Notes under the pieces: model-generated
Database searches by the model: none
Told to the model about the DNA's origin: nothing
What the model saw: the letters and a program-made list of their open reading frames with translations, nothing else
Position numbers and translations under genes: made by a program
Shown: piece after piece, positions 26,496 through 33,656 of the stretch
Position numbering within the stretch: position 1 is the stretch's first letter
Layout of the letters: the number at the start of each line of letters is the position of its first letter
Assembly: GCA_015296065.1 (NCBI GenBank)
Contig: DVDU01000059.1
Location: 1-36,922, forward strand
Reading direction: 5' to 3'
From: Oscillatoriaceae cyanobacterium M33_DOE_052
Lineage (GTDB): Bacteria > Cyanobacteriota > Cyanobacteriia > Cyanobacteriales > Laspinemataceae
DNA: 36,922 nucleotides

Positions 26496-27089
26496 TGTTT
26501 TTATCTCCTTATCTTTTGTCAGCCAGCGATTCGGCTTGATTTCCCCAGTTTTCAGGCGCCCTCGTGTTGCAGGCGCTTGCACCCGCTCCACATCACACAC
26601 CGCCAACCCAGCCGACAGGAGGACTGCCCCTACCGGTAAAGGTGTGGCGAACGAAGTTGCTTTCGCAGTTGTGACGCCCGACGCGAGCCAGAAAATTTGC
26701 CTTTTTGGCCCGGACTTAAGCGGTTTACCGCTCAGTATCCCTAATGGCCAGAATCAATTGGGTGTGGTTCAGGCTTTACCCTGGACTCCCCTTTTGACCT
26801 CCCTCGCTTTCAGTAGGGAGGAAACTCGTCTTTCCCTCAGCTAGCCATCCACTCCCTCAGATTTTTGACTATCATGGGGGTGAGTATTTGACTTTTGGCT
26901 GGGGCCCGCTCACCAGGTTTGGCTGCCAGTTTGCCGACGTAGCCGACAAGACATCAAACTGACCAAACTCTCCCCATCGTCCATAATTCGGTTTTTCCGG
27001 GACGCTAGGCGGCTCTGCCCAACCAGAATTACTATTCTAGCACGACATTGCCACTTGAGAGCGGCTGACTTTTTTCGATTTTAGGCACA
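26496..27089 (-). other. Long putative 5' leader of the ribosomal operon
   Basis: If the promoter at 27097-27125 is used, the rplC transcript has an untranslated leader of about 600 nt. Visible foldable pieces include a CCTCCCT / AGGGAGG stem (26798-26821) and AGCGGTTTACCGCT (26719-26732). No ORF here has recognisable content, and no named leader element or riboswitch was recognised. Confidence 0.4.
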
Positions 27090-27096
27090 ATATAAC

Positions 27097-27125
27097 AATA
27101 TATACAAAACGATACTGTTTGTCTA
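27097..27125 (-). promoter_or_regulatory. Candidate sigma-70-type promoter of the rplC operon
   Basis: On the - strand, TAGACA (27120-27125) and TATATT (27097-27102) are separated by 17 nt, close to the -35/-10 consensus, inside an otherwise AT-rich patch upstream of rplC. Nothing else between here and rplC looks as good. It also lies downstream of repeats that begin at 27176. Confidence 0.45.
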
Positions 27126-27175
27126 GTCTTTTACAAAAAATTTTTTTTCTCCCTTGATTCGGAGGGGACCTGAAG

Positions 27176-27330
27176 TGGGGGAGACGGGGCGACGGGGCGA
27201 CGGGGCGACGGGCAGACGGGGGGACCTGGAGAGCGAGACTCTGTAGGGGCGACAGCATCCGCGCCCAAATCTCTCGGTGAAACGAAAAACACTGTCTCGC
27301 GGATGCTTCGCCCAACTCCTCAACCAGGCG
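27176..27330. repeat. GACGGGGC repeats plus MITE-like element
   Basis: Tandem GACGGGGC units (27181-27213) and GACGGGGG variants precede a MITE-like element at 27243-27313 (GTAGGGGCGACAGCATCCGC to GCGGATGCTTCGCCC). More GACGGGGGG copies follow near 27330. A short duplicated CATCCCTGGCTACCTCCAC unit lies at 27427-27445 with a variant just before. There is no gene between 27126 and 27546. Confidence 0.75.
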
Positions 27331-27451
27331 ACGGGGGGACGGGGGGACCAGGGTTGTGGTTTTGGCTTTAGCCCAAAAAGACCAGGATATCCGAGCGATC
27401 GCCCTCCATATCCCTGGCTACCTCCACATCCCTGGCTACCTCCACCAAAGA

Positions 27452-27466
27452 AGAAACCGGGTTTCT
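27452..27466. repeat. AGAAACCGGGTTTCT palindromic repeat
   Basis: Exact copy of the 15-nt palindrome, 81 nt before the first antitoxin-like gene of the toxin-antitoxin island. Confidence 0.75.
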
Positions 27467-27546
27467 GAAATAACTTTGGGATTTTCGCTAAGATTTGTTG
27501 CATCAACCCGGTTTCGGCGCCATACGACGGGATGACAGGAGAATTT

Positions 27547-27807
27547 ATGAACATTAAATTAGTGGAATCTTTAGCCCAAGTGGTCCAATCTCTTTCCCCA
27601 GAAGAGCGATCGCTCTTAGATGAGAAGCTAAAAACCGACCCGGAGCAAACCTCAGCGGCTGGAAAAGAGCGTCCTTTTTATGAAACCGCCACTCCTGAAG
27701 AATGGGTTAAAGCGTTTCAGGAATGGGCTGAGAGTCACCCGCGCCACCAGCCCTATTTATCGGATGAAGCCATTAGCCGAGAAAGCATTTATGGAACAAG
27801 GGGCTAA
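27547..27807 (+). CDS. Antitoxin-like protein, copy 1
   Basis: An 86-residue acidic protein starting MNIKLVESLAQVVQSLSPEE after ACAGGAGAATTT. The C-terminus PYLSDEAISRESIYGTRG is of the VapB type that precedes cyanobacterial VapC genes; the N-terminal helix pair (LSPEERSLLDEKLK) would be the DNA-binding or dimer part. It differs from copy 2 (28719-28979) at 11 of 86 residues. A VapC start codon overlaps its stop (TAATG at 27805-27809), but that toxin is only a stub. It may be an orphan antitoxin. Confidence 0.7.
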   Translation: MNIKLVESLAQVVQSLSPEERSLLDEKLKTDPEQTSAAGKERPFYETATPEEWVKAFQEWAESHPRHQPYLSDEAISRESIYGTRG

Positions 27808-27848
27808 TGTCATTTTTGGTTGATAAGTTTCTGCTAAATATGCTATAA
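27807..27848 (+). pseudogene. VapC N-terminal stub 1
   Basis: The frame from the overlapping ATG reads MSFLVDKFLLNML then TAA. MSFLVD is the usual first beta strand of VapC with its first catalytic Asp (compare MSFLVDTN). The rest of the toxin is missing, replaced by the promoter region of the next gene. Confidence 0.6.
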
Positions 27849-27887
27849 TCAAGCAATTATTATCTCAAAACCAAATCTTAGGCTGCC

Positions 27888-28313
27888 ATGAAAGTCATAA
27901 CTAAACTCGCTGAATTAAAAGCTAAGTGTGGCGATATTACTAATGAGGAAATTGCCGAATTTACTGGAATTGATGAACGGGAACTGACGGACTTAGAGAA
28001 GGGAGAGGCACGGGCTATAGAATTGGCCACCTTGGCCAAGCTATGTGCTTTTTTCCAATGTTACCCTAACGATTTGCTTGCCATAGAACGGGAAGAATTG
28101 GATTTATTCGCTTCTCAGCCTCCAAGTGCAGAGGAACTCAGCAAAGCTGCCGAGATAATTAACAAGGCATTTGCCCGTGCTGAGGCAATGCCACCCCGTC
28201 CGGCTGAAGAAATATGGGCAGATTTTCAAGCTGTTCGCGCCAAGGTCGCTGCAGAAATTGCTAAGTCTGAGTCGCTCGCCCCAGATATGGAAAGAGGAAA
28301 GACTGATGCTTAA
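27888..28313 (+). CDS. XRE-family HTH antitoxin-like regulator
   Basis: A 141-residue protein. Residues 17-66 form a Cro/C1-type helix-turn-helix: ITNEEIAEFTGIDERELTDL, then EKGEARAIELATLAKLCAFF and CYPNDLLAIE. The C-terminal half (SAEELSKAAEIINKAFARAE onward) is helical and acidic, suited to toxin binding. Its stop overlaps the start of the downstream PIN gene by 8 nt, so it probably encodes the antitoxin and autorepressor of that toxin. TATAATCAAG just upstream (27844) may be part of its promoter, with -10 TATAAT. Confidence 0.78.
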   Translation: MKVITKLAELKAKCGDITNEEIAEFTGIDERELTDLEKGEARAIELATLAKLCAFFQCYPNDLLAIEREELDLFASQPPSAEELSKAAEIINKAFARAEAMPPRPAEEIWADFQAVRAKVAAEIAKSESLAPDMERGKTDA

Positions 28314-28722
28314 AGTTATCCTTGATACTTCTGTTTTCGTTGCCGCTTTTGGCAGCAAAACGAATAGTAGTCCGGTGAAAATCTTGGATCTTTGGGTTGA
28401 CGGCCAATTTGCCCTGGTGATGTCACCCCAACTTTTAGAAGAGTTAGTGGCCAAGTTATCGCAGCGGGGGGTTTCTGAGCAGACCTTAGTGGTGTTGGTT
28501 GCTAAAATTGCGGCGATCGCCTTCCATATCCCTGGGGCATATCAAGCCACTCGCCTTGATGAAATTGACCCCGACGATAATAAGTTTTTGGCAGCCGCTT
28601 TTGAGGCTAAGGCAGATTATTTGGTGTCAGTGGAGAATCATTTACTGTCGCTGAAATACTACCACGGTACTCAAATTGTGACTCCGGCTTTGTTTCTGCG
28701 GTCTTTACAGGAGAATTTATGA
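28306..28722 (+). CDS. PIN-domain toxin (COG1569/TIGR00305 type)
   Basis: A 138-residue PIN protein starting MLKVILDTSVFVAAFGSKTN, with the first catalytic Asp in LDTSVFV. SPQLLEELVAKL holds the second acidic position and EIDPDDNKFLAAAFEAKADY the last acidic cluster. This pattern fits the putative-toxin PIN family COG1569 rather than classic VapC. It overlaps the HTH gene by 8 nt, and its TGA overlaps the start of antitoxin copy 2 (ATGA), so all three are likely cotranscribed and coupled. The predicted activity is metal-dependent RNase. Confidence 0.85.
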   Translation: MLKVILDTSVFVAAFGSKTNSSPVKILDLWVDGQFALVMSPQLLEELVAKLSQRGVSEQTLVVLVAKIAAIAFHIPGAYQATRLDEIDPDDNKFLAAAFEAKADYLVSVENHLLSLKYYHGTQIVTPALFLRSLQENL

Positions 28723-28979
28723 ACATTAAATTAGTGGAATCTTTAGCCCAAGTCATCGAATCTCTTTCCCCAGAAGAGCGATCGCTTTTGGAGTCGAAGC
28801 TGAAAGCACACCAGGAGCAAACCTCAGCGGCGGGAAAAGAGCGTCCTTTTTATGAAACCGCCACTCCTGAAGAAAGGGCTAAAGCATTTCGGGAGTGGGC
28901 CGAGAGTCACCCGCGCCACCAGCCCTATTTATCGGATGAAGCCATTAGCCGAGAAAGTATTTATGGAGAAAGGGGCTAA
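28719..28979 (+). CDS. Antitoxin-like protein, copy 2
   Basis: An 86-residue paralogue of the protein at 27547, starting MNIKLVESLAQVIESLSPEE and ending YLSDEAISRESIYGERG. The two agree at 75 of 86 positions, and the surrounding bases ACAGGAGAATTTATGA are shared, so a local duplication including the end of a PIN gene is likely. Its ATG overlaps the PIN toxin stop. A toxin start overlaps its own stop but leads only into a stub. Confidence 0.7.
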   Translation: MNIKLVESLAQVIESLSPEERSLLESKLKAHQEQTSAAGKERPFYETATPEERAKAFREWAESHPRHQPYLSDEAISRESIYGERG

Positions 28980-29053
28980 TGTCATTTTTGGTTGGCGGTC
29001 AAAGAAACCTGGTTTCTGCGAGAACTTGGACAACAACAGCCAAGATTGACTGA
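28979..29053 (+). pseudogene. VapC N-terminal stub 2, disrupted by a palindromic repeat
   Basis: From the ATG overlapping the antitoxin stop the frame reads MSFLVGGQRNLVSARTW and ends at TGA 29051. Only MSFLV is VapC-like. The sequence then enters the AGAAACCTGGTTTCT repeat (29003-29017), followed by a second copy (29054-29068). Confidence 0.55.
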
Positions 29054-29068
29054 AGAAACCCGGTTTCT
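29003..29068. repeat. Two AGAAACC-NGGTTTCT palindromes
   Basis: AGAAACCTGGTTTCT at 29003-29017 and AGAAACCCGGTTTCT at 29054-29068, 36 nt apart, at the boundary between the toxin-antitoxin island (+) and the MFS pseudogene (-). Either could act as a transcription-stopping hairpin between the convergent units. Confidence 0.7.
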
Positions 29069-29077
29069 GAGCCACCG

Positions 29078-29990
29078 CTAAATCACATCAGGCAGTTCGC
29101 GTTCCACAAACCGCAAGCGAGGATAGCGCTAAGCGGCAACTGTGACCAATATGGCGATAATTTCCATTGTAATAAATAGCAGACCAATACCGCGACCAGG
29201 GCCAACGCCGATAATTTGTCCGATGCTTCCTGCTAACAAACCGTTGGTTGCCATTAAAGGTTAAAAGATGCGATCGGCTAGAGGGCCAGCAACGAGATAA
29301 CCAAGCGGTGGGGATGACCCACCAAACGCCCGTCGAACTGCAAACACCCTTAGAAATAGAAAGCACCTCTGGTGCGACTTTGGTCTGCAAAATTGCTTGG
29401 GTGGAACTCAGGAAAATTGCGGCGCTGAAATAGGCACCAAACCCAGCCAGCATAATCAGGGGAATGGAAGCCCGCACTGCCAGAAGGAGTATGCACAAAC
29501 CGAGGAGCAGATCAAAGCCAAATACCCCGTGCATAAGGCGTTTCGGACCTCCCCAAACGCTCATCAGAATGCTCCCGACGACCATACCGCTGCAAGCAAT
29601 GGACTGCACAGTGCCCAGGACAGTGACAGGTGAGCAAGCTAGGATTACAGGTGCGAACAACACCTGAGCGATGCCGATCGCGAAGTTGCCGATCGCGATG
29701 AAAATTAGCAGCCCCAGCAGTTCCGGTCAAGCGGTGATGTAAGTCCAGCCGTCAGCCATTTCTCGCAGCAGGCTTGGAGCCCCGGCTTTCCTGGCAGTAT
29801 TGGTCTTGGCATCAGGAAAGCGGATGCGCACCGGGGCTGCTAGGGAAAATAGAAATGAGGCAAAATCAGTGAGTATGATGCCCTGAAGGTGGATGACGCT
29901 CAAAAGTCCAGCCGCCAGCATTGGCGCGATGAACTCGGCGGCGGCTTCTCCTAGCTGAATCATATCATGTCCGTTTGATTCGCAATGGTA
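29078..29990 (-). pseudogene. Broken MFS exporter (EntS/macrolide-efflux type)
   Basis: Successive frames contain recognisable MFS pieces. MIQLGEAAAEFIAPMLAAGL and LLREMADGWTYIT end in a TGA near 29727. PELLGLLIFIAIGNFAIGIA through SSTQAILQTKVAPEV lies in another frame (29350-29715). The typical C-terminus NGLLAGSIGQIIGVGPGRGI ... YPRLRFVERELPDVI has two internal stops in a third frame, ending at TAG 29078. The N-terminal half is missing. Such exporters commonly accompany peptide or siderophore biosynthesis genes. No functional product is expected. Confidence 0.82.
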
Positions 29991-30172
29991 TCTGATGACG
30001 CTCTGTCGGGGCAGGTTCGCCAAGATATTTCATAAAAATAGACAAATTCTCTCTCAACCACCAGATCCATACAAACATTTTCGATATAACCGGATTTGAT
30101 ATCAAGAGTTTCGCCCTCCTCTTTTCACTTTTTAACTCTATCTTTATTGGCACATTAATGTTTATTTATTTT

Positions 30173-31222
30173 CTAGGTTAAACTTTTAATGAGTAATTGA
30201 CTATAGCATACGAATCCTATTTTAATGTATTTTTCGTACTCAGATTCATCTGTTAATATCAATTTAGTATCGGAATCCAATAATTGATCGTTGCTGTTGA
30301 TTATTAATTTTCGTCGTGAATTATTGATCGTTTCAAGATTTTCTAAAGCAGTTACTCTTTTTTCCCGCAAGCTTCCTTCTTGATTTCTTCCATATTTATG
30401 GCACACGAATTTATGGGCTAAAGCCATAAACTTGTGGGCATCTAGAAAGTCTTCATACGCAGAACTAAGAACCGAAGGCACTAATTTGAACAATCCCTTT
30501 TCTTTGTTCCATAAATTAATTATATAAGAATGATCGTAAGACATAATGCCACTAAATTCAGGGGATTTAACAGAAGGTGGCATCATAGTGGGGCGAATTT
30601 CACTTTGGTATTCTTGAGAGGGTGATGCCCCAGCAAATAACATTGCTGCACCTGAAGCCAACATTAATTTAGACATGGATTTGAGCATAGTTCCTACCCG
30701 CAATATATTGTCTTGTCTCAGTTCTTTTTTTAAATGCAGCATACACAGAATATTTCCTTGTATAAAAATAAAAAAAAGCCAATGATATCTTTTCCAAATA
30801 AATAACGAATCAGGATATTCCGCTGGATTCTTTTGATTGAAGTATCTCAAATTTAAGAATGTTTGATAAGCCATGAGGATACTTCTAGCAATTAAAAACG
30901 CAGGAGAATCGTGAGTTTGTTCTCGCTTAACATCAAAGTAAGAATCGTAATCGTAAACCTCCCATTGCTTTAAAGAACCAGCGAGAGTCAAGTGTTTTGG
31001 ACAAGACAAAAACGTTTCTATAGAGCCAAGTATTGAGTAACACTGACTTAGTTTGGTCGCAGATTCTTCTTTTGATTGTGCATTTACAGCTTCGCTAAAT
31101 AAATTAAGTAACTGATTTATTTTAAACTTATCTATCTCATTCAATACGTAATTAGATGAGATATCTTCAGGCCATGATAAGAATAAAAAATTAGAATCCA
31201 AATTTAAGCTATTTTTAGACAT
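30173..31222 (-). CDS. Unknown 349-residue protein, weak PrnB-like features
   Basis: An intact AT-rich gene from MSKNSLNLDSNFLFLSWPED (an upstream Met gives 354 residues). It has no signal peptide; FIWKRYHWLFFIFIQGNILC is amphipathic or hydrophobic. A central helix KSMSKLMLASGAAMLFAGAS is followed by SEIRPTMMPPSVKSPEFSGI, SYDHSYIINLW and HKFMALAHKFVCHKYG. The order F-x(n)-RP ... H-x(n)-LW vaguely recalls the PrnB/DUF1864 branch of the tryptophan/indoleamine dioxygenase superfamily, but that is my guess from memory. It overlaps the end of the transporter gene and is probably cotranscribed with it. It is one of three intact genes in the decayed cluster. Confidence 0.6.
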   Translation of the reverse strand: MSKNSLNLDSNFLFLSWPEDISSNYVLNEIDKFKINQLLNLFSEAVNAQSKEESATKLSQCYSILGSIETFLSCPKHLTLAGSLKQWEVYDYDSYFDVKREQTHDSPAFLIARSILMAYQTFLNLRYFNQKNPAEYPDSLFIWKRYHWLFFIFIQGNILCMLHLKKELRQDNILRVGTMLKSMSKLMLASGAAMLFAGASPSQEYQSEIRPTMMPPSVKSPEFSGIMSYDHSYIINLWNKEKGLFKLVPSVLSSAYEDFLDAHKFMALAHKFVCHKYGRNQEGSLREKRVTALENLETINNSRRKLIINSNDQLLDSDTKLILTDESEYEKYIKIGFVCYSQLLIKSLT

Positions 31223-32318
31223 GAGTTTGATTTGCAAGATGATTGAATTTGAGTATATGTAATAGCCATTGCAAATAATGCCATGACCTCAGACATGACA
31301 TTTACGGTGTGTCTATCAAAGAGAAAGCTAATCAGTAAACTTGCGAACGAACCGCCCAACATCTCCATAAATCCTATTACTGCAGCAGCACTACCAGCAA
31401 TATTTTCTACTAATTGAAGTGCATGATAAATAGCATTAGGTGCGATTAGCCCATAACAAAATGTGTTAATGATGAGCAGATGCAATGTAAATAACTGAGC
31501 AGCACCAGTCATCAAAACTAATACAATTGTAATAGCTGATGTGGCAGAACTTACTAACCCAAAGCCAAGCAATCTTGGTGATGGCACACCACGATTCTTC
31601 AGCAGTTCACTGACAAAAGACCCAGCTACGATACCAATACCAGTTGAAGCAAAGATTAACCCATAAGTTGTTGAGATACCCAAAATATCGATCATTACAA
31701 GTGATGAAGCTGCAACGTAAGCAAACAGACATCCAAAACTGAGTGCATCGACAAGAGCATATCCAATAAAAACTCGGTTATTCAGAACACGCAGATAATT
31801 TCCGATTAGCCGATGTGGTTTGAGGGCATTGATATCTAGACTTTTAATTGACTCATCAAGTCCGAGTGCAATAGCCAGTATCAGTACCAGTCCTCCTACA
31901 GCTAATACCCCATAAATACCTCGCCAGCTAGCGATCGCCAATATTCCCACACCAATTGTTGGTGCGATGATTGGTGCTATGTTGATTACTAGGCTAATGT
32001 AGGAAAGTTGGACGCGAGCAGTAGCACCTTCAAACAGATCGCGAACCATTGCCAACATCAGCGTTGCACCAGCGCCAGCACCAGCACCTTGGAAAAAGCG
32101 CCAAGCCACGAGGGAATTGATGGGGCGACCGCACAAGCAGCACTGGCAAATGCAAAGAGTCCGCAGCCTGCGAGTAAGACTGGTTTGCGCCCGTAGCGAT
32201 CGGAGAGGGGACCAAAGGCGAGTTGGGATGTAGCATAACCAACCATAAATAGACTGAGTGTTAGTCCTACAGCCGCAGGAGAGGCATTTAGTGAAGTACC
32301 AATGGCAGGAAAGCAAGG
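31204..32318 (-). pseudogene. Frameshifted Bcr/CflA-type MFS drug transporter
   Basis: From about 32318 one frame reads FPAIGTSLNASPAAVGLTLS, LFMVGYATSQLAFGPLSDRY and GRKPVLLAGCGLF, the standard start of Bcr/CflA transporters after the first helix. Near 32120 the frame shifts: INSLVAWRFFQGAGAGAGAT, MLAMVRDLFEGATARVQLSY and the remaining eight to nine helices follow in the frame that ends at 31204. The first roughly 30 residues are missing, replaced by a condensation-domain fragment. A single indel could explain the shift, so a sequencing error is possible, but the missing N-terminus is independent of it. Confidence 0.8.
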
Positions 32319-32541
32319 GAATAGCGGAAACACCTTCTGATTGAAATCGCGGTTGCTGATGTTCGTCAATGACAATTTTTACAGCTAATAAGGGATGTCG
32401 GCGGTGGACTATCGCGAGGGCATTAGTTAGCTGGTTAATCGCGATCGCTCCTCTAATTCTGGCGCTCAAAATGAAATTGCACGACCATCTTTGGTCAAGC
32501 AGCCACCATAAATTATCGGATCCACCTAATAATCGATTCAT
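32319..32541 (-). pseudogene. Condensation-domain N-terminal fragment
   Basis: About 75 residues from MNRLLGGSDNLWWLLDQRWS through ALAIVHRRHPLLAVKIVIDE to FQSEGVSAIPL match the beginning of stand-alone condensation-domain proteins (NRPS C / PapA-like acyltransferases): a LG-SEN-W-LLD opening and the RRHPLL segment. The domain ends before its HHxxxDG catalytic motif and joins transporter sequence. In the joined frame, 445 codons are open, but the middle (about residues 76-140, Cys/Arg-rich) is transporter DNA read out of frame. Confidence 0.75.
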
Positions 32542-32580
32542 GCTATTTTTTTGGTGAAATCAAGTTAAAACTGACTTGGA

Positions 32581-33624
32581 TTAAACGTTTGATGGACGTA
32601 CCATTACTTTAATGGCTTCTCGATTATCCATAGCAGCATACCCCCTCGGCACCTCATCAAGTTTAACCGTCATATCAAGAACCGGTGAGGGGTCAAGTTT
32701 ACCCACCACAACATCTGCAAGGAGTTCGGGAATATAGGCACGAGCAGGAGCAACTCCTCCCCGTAAAGCGATATTGGACATAAACAAACGGGGGAGATTA
32801 ATAGTTTGGCTACCGTGAGGCATACCCACAAATCCGATGGTTCCTCCTGGACGAGCAATAGCGATCGCACTAGCCATAGATGACTCGCTACCCACACATT
32901 CAAGTACAGATTCTGCACCGCCTTGGGTCATCTCCAACACAGCACCAATAGCATCCTCACCTCGACTGGTGACAACATCCGTAGCTCCGAATTGTCTTGC
33001 TATTTCCAAGCGTTGTTCGTGATGACCCAAAATAATGATCCGGGCTGCACCCAAACGTTTCGCAGCCAATACACCGCACAGTCCTACAGCACCATCACCC
33101 ACAACGGCTACGATACTTCCGTCATGTACCCCCGCAGAAACCGCAGCATGATGACCTGTTGACATCACATCTGTGAGTGGCAGGATGGCAGTGAGGAGCG
33201 AGTCATCATTTTCAACAGCTTTGGGAATTACAACTAACGTGCCATCAGCTAAGGGCGCACGCACGGCTTCTGCCTGTCCACCGTTGTTTTTGCCTCCCCA
33301 AAAACCTCCTTGAATACAAGAAGTTTGCAACCCTTTGCCACAGAACTCGCAAGACCCATCAGAGAAGGCAAAGGGAGCGAGGACGCGATCGCCTTTCTTA
33401 ATTGTCCGCACGTCCGCTCCCACTTCTTCCACCACTCCCATCCATTCGTGACCCGCTCGCCAACCTGGTTGCCAATCTTGCAAACCTCGATAAAACCATA
33501 GGTCAGAACCGCAGATACAGGCATGAGTAATGCGGACAATGGCATCGGTAGATTGCTCGATAACTGGGTCGGGAACGCTCTCAACGCGCACATCACCGGG
33601 TGCGTAGTATATTGTAGCTCGCAT
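32581..33624 (-). CDS. Zinc-dependent alcohol dehydrogenase (MDR family)
   Basis: A 347-residue medium-chain dehydrogenase/reductase, intact. The catalytic-zinc ligands are Cys38 in CICGSDLW and His59-Glu60 in GHEWMGVVEEVG. The structural-zinc lobe keeps Cys92, Cys95 and Cys103 (CEFCGKGLQTSC), so one of the usual four Cys is missing. The nucleotide-binding motif is VGDGAVGLCGVLAAKRLGA. It should oxidise an alcohol or reduce an aldehyde with NAD(P); the substrate is unknown. It lies 32 nt downstream of the decarboxylase and could act on its aldehyde or amine products. An ATG start with a mild AGGAGTG upstream. Confidence 0.9.
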   Translation of the reverse strand: MRATIYYAPGDVRVESVPDPVIEQSTDAIVRITHACICGSDLWFYRGLQDWQPGWRAGHEWMGVVEEVGADVRTIKKGDRVLAPFAFSDGSCEFCGKGLQTSCIQGGFWGGKNNGGQAEAVRAPLADGTLVVIPKAVENDDSLLTAILPLTDVMSTGHHAAVSAGVHDGSIVAVVGDGAVGLCGVLAAKRLGAARIIILGHHEQRLEIARQFGATDVVTSRGEDAIGAVLEMTQGGAESVLECVGSESSMASAIAIARPGGTIGFVGMPHGSQTINLPRLFMSNIALRGGVAPARAYIPELLADVVVGKLDPSPVLDMTVKLDEVPRGYAAMDNREAIKVMVRPSNV

Positions 33625-33656
33625 TTAATACACTCCTGTTGTTTTATTTCACTATC

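Noticed and set aside
26496-26606. 37-codon N-terminal extension of L3
   Set aside because: Not L3-like, and the GTG at 26495 has a good Shine-Dalgarno site and matches family N-termini.
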